From Turnera subulata (Eukaryota > Streptophyta > Magnoliopsida > Malpighiales > Passifloraceae), in NCBI GenBank assembly GCA_028386065.3, contig JAKUCV010000976.1, positions 165,268 to 229,267 of the forward strand: DNA of 64,000 nt. The letters are read 5' to 3'. Positions 22,725 through 33,318 of the stretch are shown one piece after another. A program made the translations under genes and the position numbers. The notes beneath the pieces are model-generated. The model was not told the origin of the DNA. It ran no database searches and saw only the letters and a program-made list of their open reading frames with translations. Each line of letters begins with the position of its first letter. Position 1 is the stretch's first letter.

Positions 22725-24791
22725 TGTAGGGGTCCTGGAGTGTATCCTGCAAGTGTACAGGGTAGTTGTAGTACTCTATCAAGGTCGTATCCACAGGGAC
22801 TGGGATGAGTCTGTCACTCCTTACCTTAGACGAATTAGGCTTGAGACAATTAAACAAAAATGGATTATGGGGTGAGTGCAAGTCGAAATTAATTTAAGCA
22901 AGAGAATAAAAAGTAATAGTAATGTTTGAAGTAGGTGAAAATCAGGTTTTGGCGAAATCTTAGGCATACAAGGATTCACATGTCTTGCCTTTACGCTCTA
23001 AATTGCTCAACAGCATCATCACAGGCTGGGCCTGTGTGACGCCTTGTGTTTAATAAGATGTCTTGAAGGGGCTCCCAACCTAAGGTACTACCAACGGCTT
23101 TCGATCTTATTGATAGTCCTCTAAGCTTCCATCTAGCGCCTGTCACTAAAGTAGACGTCCACTTAGAGGTGAAGTTGGTGTTGGTGCTAATTACCCACAG
23201 TCTCTCCCTATCTTCTTTCAAACGGCTAGGGAGTGAAGGCTGACTATTGTCGGTCAACCTCACTTGGCTTCTCCTTTCGGTCCTTCACCAAGCTGCTACT
23301 AGATTTAAGATAGGCTGCTCAATAACTATCAAGAATCAGATTAAAAGTGGTGTCATTTTCTTGACCATGCTGCAATAGGCTGAGACAGTGCTGAGTCCGT
23401 GACTGAGCCTGTGGCTGAGCCTGTCGAGAACACAAGGTCAATTACACAGATTGGTTCTTGTAGGCGCTCTCAACCTATACTGAACCCACTTGCTTTCACT
23501 CACAGGTTCCTGCCAAAGTTCTCACTCATCCTAATGCTCTCGCATCGGTCAAACTAAGGGGATTAAGAATTGGTGTTGAGGCTAATCCCTCAATTAGTTC
23601 CTAATTTCTTTCAGCAACTATGGTTTCTCCTTTCGGTCCTTCACCTAGCTACCTATAATCATGTATGGGTTTGATCAAGACTCAAACATGGAGCGAGTTT
23701 ACAACAACCAAACAAGAAAAACGGTTAAGAACATAGGAAGAGCAATTTATTGCACTAAGAACAGAGACATGCTTCACCCCTTCAACCTAAGAGGGGTTGT
23801 TTAGTTCATAATCAAGGTTACAAAATCAAAAATAATTAAGGGTAGTATAATGTTTGGAACTAAGCTTGAGGTTAGGGACAACACGATTTCTGCCCAGAAA
23901 AGGCTGCAGAATCGTGTTTTCCCCATAAACCTTTTTGTTCCAAAGTTCTGCAGGTTTATGGGTATTGATCGAGGGGTCCAGTTCGATTCTTGTTCCTCCT
24001 TTCTCCTTCCCTTTTATGGTGCAGAATCCTCTCTTCTCTTCTCTCCCACATGCTGAAAGGTATGGCAGTTGGGCAAGTTGAGCTTCAGTTGCCCATCTTG
24101 CTCCTCGAGGTAGGGCAGCTTGGGAGGTGTGCCGAATGGGTGAAATCTGCAAATCTGCAGATTTTAGAAGATTTAGGGGGAGGATAATAGTTCTTTAATT
24201 GTTAAATTCTTTGGGTGTGATGATTATCCCCTCTTTCACATGCTTAAGGTCTTCTAAGTCGCTCAGGTCATGATTGCAGAGTTGAAAGTTTTGCAAGTGG
24301 TGAAGCTCTGCAAGTGGCTGAGTTTAATATTCTTTTCTTCGCGTTCTGGTCATCTGCAGATTCCATAGGCTGAGCCTGTGCTGGGCCTGTGCCTGAGGCT
24401 GTATGCAATTTCTTCCTATTTTTCTGTGCAATTGATTTCAGCTCTTTTTGAGGTTGATGGAGTGGTGTGATGGCTTCGTAGATCAAGGCAAAGGTGGTGA
24501 AATCCAGTGGATAACTTGTAATTGGAGGGGGATTCGTGGCCTTTTACTGATTCTGCTGAGAACAACAGGCTGTCAAACAGGCTCATGCTGTGCCAGAGGC
24601 TGTTTCATCGAATTCTCCAATAAAATCTCTAAAATTCTTCAAAATGCACCTAGAATCACTCATCATACAGTAAGGGATGGGATTTAAGGGAATAAGATGA
24701 AATAATGGAAAGTAAGGCATATAGTCATGATAAATCGAGAGAAAGTATATCTAAAATCATGCCTAAAACTATGCATATTTCATGTGCATCA
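22725..24791 (-). mobile_element. Athila-like 5' LTR
   Basis: On the minus strand it reads TGATGCACATG...CCCCTACA, 2,067 bp, placed between the primer site and the SIRE LTR remnant. The right flank GTCAT (24792-24796) is the likely target site. The LTR carries several AGGCTGAGCCT-type words (for example 23020-23036, 23374-23426, 24365-24404, 24564-24604). The other LTR is not in the window, because element A replaced the left half. Confidence 0.8.
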
Positions 24792-24969
24792 GTCATATTC
24801 TCTCCCTTCTGCTCTCTTATAATTCTGCTTGTGGGTACTGTCTGTTTTGCGGGTAAGTGGTTTGTGAAGGAACCATTTGGTTTTTCAGAAACCAAACGCG
24901 ATTAAGGGGTAGCCTGATTCACCCCAACCCACGCCCCCCCCCCTCCCCCCAGGCCTATCTGGGTTAACA
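24792..24969 (+). mobile_element. SIRE/Maximus-like 5' LTR remnant
   Basis: Matches the last 208 bp of the 3' LTR at 40588-40795, differing mainly in the C-rich tract length. The upstream kilobase is missing because the Athila-like element inserted here. It ends at TTAACA. Confidence 0.85.
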
Positions 24970-24971
24970 AT

Positions 24972-24984
24972 TGGTAGCGGAGCC
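24972..24984 (+). other. SIRE-like primer-binding site
   Basis: TGGTAGCGGAGCC lies two bases after the LTR. It is the initiator-Met PBS with two changes, and it is the same variant as in the 8-kb element at 30403-30414. Confidence 0.8.
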
Positions 24985-25025
24985 ACGTCCTCAGTACAAA
25001 GGAGTAACATTTAGAGGTAAAGATC

Positions 25026-25353
25026 ATGGCTTATGAGGAAAATAGCATCAACAAAGCACCCTACTTCTTTGGTGCAAACTTTGATTATTGGAAGTTCAGA
25101 ATGAAGATCTTCCTTAAAGACATAGATCTGGAGATGTGGAACATAGTCCAGCACCCTTATGCCAGACCACTAAGGGACATGCAGTTCTGGTCAAAAGATG
25201 AGCTCAATAGAGCTAGACTTGATGCTCAAGCCAAGAATGTCCTTCTTTGTAGTATAAGTGAGAGTGAGTTCCAAAGAGTCAGATCTTGTGAGACTGCCCA
25301 TGAGATCTGGAGACTTCTATATGTCATTCACGAAGGCACAAACCAAGTGAAGG
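25026..25353 (+). pseudogene. SIRE-like gag, N-terminal part (interrupted)
   Basis: ATG at 25026 opens a 109-codon stretch of Copia gag (UBN2/DUF4219-like: 'PYFFGANFDYWKFRMKIFLKDID', then 'AHEIWRLLYVIHEGTNQVK'). The frame is broken by the 8-kb LTR element at 25354 and resumes at 33324. Removing that element plus one GAAGG copy keeps the frame open, so the insertion hit an element whose gag was still open at this point. Confidence 0.85.
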
Positions 25354-27044
25354 TGAAACGCCCCGACCCGTATTTACAGTACACAGTAAACACGTGACGG
25401 AACTGTGACGACCCAACCAAACCAAGTCCAGCATACAGTGTATACAACAAAAACCCGGGCTCGATAGCCCAAAATAGAAAACATCAATAACAACATAACC
25501 GGCCCAATAGCCCAACAATAGCAATATAATGCACACCGGAAGACTTATAACTCACAAAGACACTATATGCGACACTGATGCAAACTATGGATCCGAGTCC
25601 TGTCCAAGGGATAACATCGCAGCCTGTCTGGAATGCATCAAACCTGTACAACAAATAATCCATCCTACGGGATGAAAGTCCGCAGGTGAGGGGTGAGTCC
25701 GAAGTGCTCACCGACGAAGGATAGACAATAACATGCAACACTTTAATTACTCAAGGCCAAAAACAAGCAAAAACTTCCAAAATACACCAAACTGAAAGAC
25801 AAGACCTAAAACTGGTCTAAGAACAAAAAGACTCAAATAAAAATCCTTTTTTTCCAATTTTATCTTTTCCGAGCCCCGTCACGGATAAGCTAGAGGTCAG
25901 ACCTGGTTATAAACATATTTCGGGTGCCAGACCAAATCTAAGAGAACTCAGGGATCGACATCCCAAAAATACGAACCCAGGGATAGACATCCCAAAAATA
26001 ATCACGTGATAGACATCCCAAGCATAGATATGCTTATCACGAGTAACCTAGGTCATGGCCACCACAAAACAGTCTTAAACCATCGAGTCGTACCTCTACT
26101 TATCACGTGACAATTATACTATCATCATAACCAAATCTCAGGGATCGACATCCCTAACCAAAATACCGGGATAGACATCCCTATCCAAAATCAAGGATCG
26201 ACATCCTTATCACAAATTATTATTCATTCCATTATTCCTTAAATCAAAATGACACAAGGATAAACATCCAAAAACTCGACGTACGGGGATAAACATCCCA
26301 AAACAAACCACAGTAAATACAACACTCAACAGTGCAACAACCATCAAACACAACAACCGAGTAACATAGGCACATATTGAAGGAAATCCATCCTCACCTT
26401 GGCCGATTACTCAATTCCGAAGACAATGTCCGGTCCGAAGCCGGCTCCTCGGGAAACTGCCCGATGTTCGAACCTATACAACAAAACAATTTATACACAT
26501 AAATGCACATAATCGGTATGCTATGATGCCAAAACTGCGAAATAACCCATCCCGCTTCATATCCTTTATTATCATCTTTTACCATAATTATCCCTTTTTC
26601 CAAAAATATATCGTATGCATATAAGGTTACAAAAATATATTTCCAAAACTATTAAATCAAAATATTTTCATAAAATAATATACTTTTTCCAAAATAATAA
26701 TTACCATAATTTTTCAGGAAATTATAACATATGTATATATTTTCCATAATATTTCCATAAAAATTATTATACTTTTCAAAATATAATTTCCAAGTATTAT
26801 TATCTTTAGAAAACTCCATTTAAAGTATAATCACATAAATTTATTTTCTGAAAATAAATACGAATTTATAAATATAGATATATATTTCCAAACATAAAAT
26901 ACTTTTCCAAACAATTATATTATCAAAATAATTATATATTTCAGAAATATAAATCATGTATACCATATATATTTTTCAAAGTTAATTACCATAATTTTCT
27001 AGAAATATAATAATAATATGTTATTTCCAGAAAATTTATCATGG

Positions 27045-27080
<36 letters not shown>

Positions 27081-28029
27081 TTTCAAAATTAACATAATAA
27101 TAATTTTCAAAACAAAATATAGTTATATTAATTTTTCTAAGCATCAAGATATATATATTTCCAAAACGCATAATTTAAAACTTACTGTGTTTCCAAAATA
27201 ATATATATAGATATATTTTTTTCCAGTGTTTAAATACCTTCAAAATAGCATTTATATATTTATTTACATTTTTTTTTTAAATTAAAAACAGAAACTGGTC
27301 GCAACCCGGATCCAGACCCAGGCGCGACCCGGACAACAAGGCGGGTCACCCGACCTTACCAGCAGGTACAGAGGCGGCGGCGCGACGACAGGCGCGCAGA
27401 AGGAAGGTCGAGCATAGCAAGGCGTGCGGCGGATGAAGGCGACGCGAAGGAGGCCGGAAGCTGGGCGCGGCGTCGCGGCGGCTGAGCAGGAACGCGGAGG
27501 AAGCAGATCCGCCGGGTTTTCTGTTTTACTTTTATTATTGTTTTTCTTTTTCTTTCGTCTTCTCTTCTTTTTTTCTGATTTTCTCCTTTTTTTCTTTTCT
27601 TTCTCTTTTTTTTTCCTTTCCTTTTTCTCTCTTTTTTTCTCTCTTTTTTTCCTTCCCTTTTTCTCTTCTCCTCTGCCTCTTCACCGATTCCTGTTTTTAA
27701 ACTGTTTTTTTTACTATTCAACATGTGAAGCTTCAATAATGCAGCTTGTCTGCATTACGGAACAAGTCCGGTCCGGACCAAAAAATAACTGATACCCCCT
27801 TTAGTTATTTTTCGCTGTGATTTTTCTGAGGATTCCGGGACCCGGAAAATACCAACTTAGGCCCGAAAAATCCACGGAAAAATCCCGAGCGCGGGAAAAG
27901 ACTCGGTTATGAAAAACGGCGCCCGATTTACCTTGAATTAATTACCCAAGATTAATTCATTCGGTAAATCGCTGTAAAAAGACTTTTACAGCCCCGGTAA
28001 AAATCCAAATTTTTACCCGGGCTGTTACA
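25354..28029 (-). mobile_element. 8-kb element, 3' LTR (left copy)
   Basis: 2,676 bp; plus-strand TGAAACGCCCC...GGGCTGTTACA. It is collinear with the right LTR but lacks a GC-rich segment of about 230 bp (32572-32803 there). AT-rich sequence fills 26600-27290. A pyrimidine-rich tract at 27535-27670 produces spurious Lys/Arg-rich and Phe-rich ORFs. Confidence 0.9.
25951..26299. repeat. about nine copies of GGGATNGACATCCC in LTR
   Basis: Interrupted palindromes (GGGAT....ATCCC) start at 25951, 25980, 26006 (variant GTGAT), 26141, 26168, about 26194, about 26256 and 26286, with irregular spacers. The right LTR has the same set at about 31016-31364. Confidence 0.9.
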
Positions 28030-28170
28030 GTCTACCCACCTTAAAAAAAATTTCGTCCCCGAAATTCCGTCATATCCGTGGGTCCTACCACGATAAGCTT
28101 CTGGCACACTCTGCCAGGTGTCCAAACTCAACGCGAGATACCGCTTATACCCTTAAGCGACATCTCCTCC

Positions 28171-28183
28171 GCTTATATAAACC
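28171..28183 (+). promoter_or_regulatory. TATA box upstream of antisense ORF 1
   Basis: GCTTATATAAACC lies 33 bp upstream of the ATG at 28216, with CA-rich sequence between that could hold a start site. It is on the strand opposite to LTR transcription. Confidence 0.5.
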
Positions 28184-28215
28184 GAACCTCATGACTGGCA
28201 AACTCACACACAGCC

Positions 28216-28593
28216 ATGGACTCTCCAATCCGATCTCGTACTACCTCTGACTCCGAGGACAACAGCTACATCGGTGGTACTGCTTTCCCGACAAGCTTCG
28301 ATGAAGAACCGCCAAAGAAGCGCTTCAAGACGAACATCGTCGGTCTGGAAGAACGCATGGTTGTCTCCAGCAGACGGCGAAAGAAGCGTGCCAACAAAAA
28401 AGCTGAAGATCGGAAGGGCAAAGCAACGGCTGAAAGCAGCACGCCACTGCAGACACTGACGCAGCTGAACGTCTCACTGAAGAAGATCAGCTCAGCGGTG
28501 ATGCAGATAGAACAGGCGTGTGCGGAACTCTTTCCTCACATGAAAAACGTCCAAAAACTTGTAAAAGACTTAGAGAAGCAAGTAACTCAATAG
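28216..28593 (+). CDS. antisense ORF 1 of the 8-kb element, unknown basic protein
   Basis: 125 codons from ATG 28216 to a TAG, behind a TATA box and followed by AT-rich sequence with AATAAA-like words (28625-28645). I recognise no family. The N-terminal third is Ser/Asp-rich. 'PPKKRFK' near residue 35 and 'RRRKKRANKKAEDRKGK' near residues 53-70 look like nuclear localisation or nucleic-acid-binding segments. The C-terminal third (about 77-125) has spaced Leu/Ile/Val residues, suggesting a coiled coil. Expression is unproven. Its orientation is opposite to the LTRs, like the extra antisense ORFs reported in some plant Gypsy lineages. Confidence 0.5.
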   Translation: MDSPIRSRTTSDSEDNSYIGGTAFPTSFDEEPPKKRFKTNIVGLEERMVVSSRRRKKRANKKAEDRKGKATAESSTPLQTLTQLNVSLKKISSAVMQIEQACAELFPHMKNVQKLVKDLEKQVTQ

Positions 28594-29341
28594 AGTACTT
28601 CCTCTCCGTTGTAAAACTGTTATAAAATAAATAAAATAAGCTTTCTTTTTAAATCAAAAACTCTTGTTAAATTGTGAAAACTCATGCTAACAGAAAGATA
28701 AAAACATCTTAAAGCAGAACAAAAATTAATAATAAGGATATAAAATCAAACATAAAGAAATTAAAAACAAAATTCGTTTAACAAAAGCAAAACATAAAGA
28801 AGATAAAACAAAACATGTTTTCATGTTCGGCGCTCTAGATCGGTCGTAGACATCCTCGATCCCGAGAAACGTGACATACGGAGCTAACGGTGACGTCGGT
28901 TTCCCTCGTGAAAAAAGACGTCCATTAACTCGCAAGGTGACGATCACGAGCACGTCCTGTGTCCCTCGAAAAAAACGTTACCCACTTGTTCACAAATTCC
29001 GCATGAGCCAAAAACGTCTGTCAAGTCTCGTATCCCTCCATGGTGTCCGAACAGGTATAACCTTGTCGTACATGCGCTCTACTCGAGGTATGGCCCCATC
29101 ATTCTAGCCTCAACGGTCACAGTGCATGTGATAAAAGATGCAGGAAAATATAGAAAGACCATGAAAAGAAAGGACAAAGTAGCGAGGCGAAAGAAAATCG
29201 TGAGATGGAAAAGGGCTGAAAAACACTGGCATTTGTAGCCCGAAAAACATATAAAGTAACGAAGCAATAAATGAAACAACGGCAAATTTTCAAAAAGCAA
29301 AATCTTGAAAATCGAAAACAGTAATCACGCTCCCCAAAAGA

Positions 29342-29371
29342 GTATAAAAGACGGAGCGGTGAGGTATAAAT
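29342..29371 (+). promoter_or_regulatory. two TATA-like boxes upstream of antisense ORF 2
   Basis: GTATAAAAG (29342-29350) and GTATAAATC (29364-29372) lie about 90-120 bp before the ATG at 29462. A purine-rich 'GAGAGAGAG' leader follows. Confidence 0.45.
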
Positions 29372-29461
29372 CAACAAAAGCATCTGAGAGAGAGTTTGCA
29401 ACACGTTTTGAAAAATAAACACAAAAACACGTTCGGAAAAACACAAAATCGCCAAGTCAGA

Positions 29462-29806
29462 ATGCCTGCTCCATCATCCGTCTTCTTCGTCGAAGGTGCC
29501 AACGTAGGCAGAAGAAACCGGATGGCCTACAGCATGATCAACGAGCGTCCAGAAAAACTACCGAACGAGCTCGGCAGAATGCCACGTCTAGTCTTTGTCG
29601 ACGAACTCTACTCCTCCAGATTCTTCGTCACTCCCATGGAAGAGATTTTCTTTCTAGAGGACCATGGCACTCTGAGGACCTCCTTCTGCGGCTCGGCCAA
29701 CTCCGTCTTGTTTTTCTTCTCTGAAAGACTTCAGGAGTTCAACCTAGAGTCCACTTGCCATTTCCTGGAGCAAGGTACCTACTACCAGCTCTCGATGACG
29801 GCCTAG
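29462..29806 (+). CDS. antisense ORF 2 of the 8-kb element, unknown
   Basis: 114 codons starting at ATG 29462; an upstream in-frame ATG at 29396 is less likely because it falls inside the presumed leader. It contains 'RMPRLVFVDELYSSRFFVTPMEEIFFLEDHGTLRTSFCGSANSVLFFFSERLQEF'. No domain is recognised. It ends in a single TAG at 29804-29806. The next ORF starts four bases later in the same frame, so the two may once have been, or through readthrough may still be, one protein. Confidence 0.45.
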   Translation: MPAPSSVFFVEGANVGRRNRMAYSMINERPEKLPNELGRMPRLVFVDELYSSRFFVTPMEEIFFLEDHGTLRTSFCGSANSVLFFFSERLQEFNLESTCHFLEQGTYYQLSMTA

Positions 29807-29809
29807 AGC

Positions 29810-30145
29810 ATGCCCAGAATGACTCGATTGCCCGTAACATGGCCAAAAGCCCGACTACTGGTGTGGAACTGCAGAGGAGTCGCTAGGCGTTCCCAGGAGT
29901 TCTCGCGTGCCCTAAGGGACCTGAAGAACCAGTACAAGCCAAACATGGTTCTTCTCACGGAGACCCAGTGGCAGCCTGAAGATGATCACGGTCTCATCCC
30001 ACTCCGGTTCCCCCAAGCAAACCGGTTCGAGCTTCCTGGCCAAAACAACGCTGGCGGCATGTGGTTCTCGTGGAGCAACAGCATCACGGTCAACATCAAC
30101 AATGACCCCAACAGCTTCAGGGTCAACGTCGTTCCAAGGCGATGA
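29810..30145 (+). CDS. antisense ORF 3, LINE-type endonuclease N-terminus (truncated)
   Basis: 111 codons. Residues 15-55 read 'RLLVWNCRGVARRSQEFSRALRDL' followed by 'NMVLLTETQ'. These are the first two motifs of the exonuclease-endonuclease-phosphatase (AP endonuclease) fold found at the start of plant LINE ORF2 proteins: Asn of 'WNCRG' and the catalytic Glu of 'TET'. 'GGMWFSWSNSITVNI' follows as in those proteins. It stops after about 110 residues, before the remaining catalytic His/Asp motifs, and there is no RT. It looks like a captured LINE fragment and is not a competent nuclease by itself. Confidence 0.6.
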   Translation: MPRMTRLPVTWPKARLLVWNCRGVARRSQEFSRALRDLKNQYKPNMVLLTETQWQPEDDHGLIPLRFPQANRFELPGQNNAGGMWFSWSNSITVNINNDPNSFRVNVVPRR

Positions 30146-30402
30146 ATGTATTTTTATTTTTTATAAAATATCAATGTAATATTTATGTTTATAATATTAA
30201 TATTAGCAATATTAATGATATTTATATTTCCGCTTATTTATGGCATCATTTACATTTTATGTGTATGTTCGGCGACAGCTGGCGTCCCTTGACTGGATCC
30301 ATAATGCACTAACTAAATGATATAAAATAATAAACAAATGGAGCGAACTATGCAAACAAGAACAACAAACACACAAGGACTGCCCAACAAGACCTAACGC
30401 CC

Positions 30403-30414
30403 GCTCCGCTACCA
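30403..30414 (-). other. 8-kb element primer-binding site
   Basis: Minus-strand TGGTAGCGGAGC, three bases from the LTR end at 30418. It fixes the element's orientation as minus. Confidence 0.8.
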
Positions 30415-30417
30415 AAA

Positions 30418-32096
30418 TGAAACGCCCGACCCGTATTTACCGTACACAGTAAACACGTGCCGGAACTGTGACGACCCAACCAAACCAAGCCCAGCATACA
30501 GTGTATACAACAAAAACCCGGGCTCGACAGCTCAAAATAGAAAACATCAATAACAACATAACCGGCCCAATGGCCCAACAATAGCAATATAATGCACACC
30601 GGAAGACTTATAACTCACAAAGAAACTGTATGCGACACTGATGCAAACTATGGATCCGAGTCCTGTCCAAGGGATAACGTCGGAGCCTGTCTGGAATGCA
30701 TCAAACCTGTACAACAAATAATCCATCCTACGGGATGAAAGCCCGCAGGTGAGGGGTGAGTCCGAAGTGCTCACCGACGAAGGATAGACAATCAACATGC
30801 AACACTTTAATTACTCAAGGCCAAAAACAAGCAAAAAACTGCCAAAATACACCAAACTGAAAGACAAGACCTAAAACTGGTCCAAGACCAAAAAGACTCA
30901 AATAAAAATCATTTTTTTCCAATTTTATCTTTTCCGGGCCCCGTCACGGATAAGCTAGAGGTCAGACCTGGTTATCAACATATTTCGGGTGCCAGACCAA
31001 ATTCAAGAGAACCCAGGGATCGACATCCCAAAAATACGAACCCAGGGATAGACATCCCAAAAATAATCACGGGATAGACATCCCAATCATAGACATGCTT
31101 ATCACGAGTAACCTAGGTCATGGCCACCACAAAACAGTCTTAAACCATCGAGTCGTACCTCTACTTATCACGTGACAATTATACTATCATCATAACCAAA
31201 TCTCAGGGATCGACATCCCTAACCAAAATACTGGGATAGACATCCCTATCCAAAATCAAGGATCGACATCCTTATCACAAATTATTATTCATTCCATTAT
31301 TCCTTAATTCAAAATGACACAAGGACAAACATCCAAAAACTCGACGTACGGGGATAAACATCCCAAAACAAACCACGGCGAATACAACACTCAACAGTGC
31401 AACAACCATCAAACACAACAACCGAGTAACATAGGCACATATTGAAGGAAATCCATCCTCACCTTGGCCGATTACTCAACTCCGAAGACAATGTCCGGTC
31501 CAAAGCCGACTCCTCGGGAAACTGCCCGATATCCAAACCTATACAACAAAACAATTTATACTCATAAATGCACATAATCGGTATGCTATGACGCCAAAAC
31601 TGCGAAATAACCCATCCCGGTTCATATCCTTTATTATCATCTTTTACCATAATTATCACTTTTCCCAAAAATATATCGTATGCATATAAGGTTGCAAAAA
31701 TATATTTCCAAAACTATTAAATCAAAATATTTACATAAAATAATATACTTTTTCCAAAATAAAATTCTGGAAATTATAACATATGTATATATTTTCCATA
31801 ATATTTCCATAAAAATTATTATACTTTTCAAAATATAATTTCCAAGTATTATTATCTTTAGAAAACTCCATTTAAAGTATAATCACATAAATTTATTTTC
31901 TGAAAATAAATACGAATTTATAAATATAGATATATATTTCCAAACACAAAATACTTTTCCAAACAATTATATTATCAAAATAATTATATATTTCAGAAAT
32001 ATAAATCATGTATACCATATATATTTTCCAAAGTTAATTACCATAATTTTCTTGAAAAATAATAATAATATGTTATTTCCAGAAAATTTATCATGG

Positions 32097-32137
<41 letters not shown>

Positions 32138-33318
32138 CAAAATTAACATAATAATAATTTTCAAAACAAAATATAGTTATATTAATTTTTCTAAGCATCA
32201 AGATATATATATTTCCAAAATGCATAATTTAAAACTTACTGTGTTTCCAAAATAATATATATAGATATATTTTTTTCCAGAGTTTAAATACCTTCAAAAT
32301 AGCATTTATGTATTTATTTACATTTTTTATTCAAAATTAAAAACTGAAATTGGTCGCAACTCGGATCCAGACCCAGGCGCGACCCGGACAACACAGGCGG
32401 TTCACCCGACCTTACCAGCGGGTACAGAGGCGGCGGCGCGACGACAGGCGCGAGGAAGGAAGGGCGAGCACAGCAGGGTGTGCGGCGGATGAAGGCGACG
32501 CGAAGGAGGCCGGAAGTTGGGCGCGGCGTCGCGGCGGCTGATCAGGAACGCGGAAGAAGCAGATCCGCCAGGTCTGCTCGCGGGTCGACAGCGCGTTGCG
32601 GCTTTTCCAGCGGCGGAAGAGCTTGGGGACGACAGCAACAGGTCGGCGACAGCACGGCGACTCTTCTGCCGGCGGCGGTGTGGCGCGAAACGGCGTCGAT
32701 CTCCTCCCCATGAACAGTAACCCGAGGGAGAGGAGGGCGACGACACTGTTCATCCTTCGGGTTTCCCTTTTTTCTTCCTATGTTCTTTCTTTTTTTTCCT
32801 ATTTTCTGTTTTGCTTTTATTATTTTTTTTCTTTCTTCTTCTCTTCTTTTTTTTTCTAATTTTCTCCTTTTTTTCTTTTTTTTCCTTCTTTTTTTTTCCT
32901 TTCCTTTTTCTCTCTTTTTTTTTCTCTCTTTTTTTTTTCCTTCTCTTTTTCTCTTCTCCTCTGCCTCTTCACCGATTCCTGCTTTTAAACTGTTATTTTT
33001 ACTATTCAACATGTGAAGCTTCAATAATGCAGCTTGACTGCATTACGGAGCGAGTCCGGTCCGGACCAGAAAATAACTGATACCCCCCTTAGTTATTTTC
33101 CGGTGTGATTTTTCTGAGGATTCCGGGACCCAGAAAATACCAACTTAGGCCCGAAAAATTCACGGAAAAATCCTGAGCGCGGGAAAAGGCTCGGTTACGA
33201 AAAACGACGCCTGATTTACCTTGAATTAATTACCCAAGATTAATTCATTGCGGTAAATCGCTGTAAAAAGACTTTTACAGTCCCAGTAAAGATCCAAATT
33301 TTTACCCTGGCTGTTACA
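30418..33318 (-). mobile_element. 8-kb element, 5' LTR (right copy)
   Basis: 2,901 bp, collinear with 25354-28029 but retaining the GC-rich segment at about 32572-32803. It contains the GGGATNGACATCCC array (31016-31364), a TA microsatellite (32103-32134) and a pyrimidine-rich tract (32760-32970). Confidence 0.9.

Larger units (their letters stand above)
25354..33318 (-). mobile_element. complete non-autonomous LTR element, 8.0 kb, antisense ORFs inside
   Basis: It is flanked by a perfect 5-bp duplication GAAGG (25349-25353 and 33319-33323). Orientation is minus: the primer site TGGTAGCGGAGC reads on the minus strand at 30414-30403 next to one LTR, and GGGGACGAAATTTTTTTTAA with a purine tract reads on the minus strand at about 28030-28070 next to the other. 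LTRs are 2.7 and 2.9 kb. The 2.4-kb interior has no gag or pol. Its only substantial ORFs are on the plus strand, opposite to the LTRs. The LTR start (TGTAACAGCCC) and 3' signature suggest dependence on Tekay-type Gypsy enzymes. Confidence 0.9.

Noticed and set aside
27356..27736. Lys/Arg/Glu-rich ORF
   Set aside because: It is the complement of a pyrimidine-rich LTR tract; the same happens at 32542-33024 and 47381-47647.
28871..29107. A further antisense ORF in the 8-kb element (78 codons)
   Set aside because: No TATA box or domain; it overlaps a diverged tandem segment, so support is too weak to call a gene.
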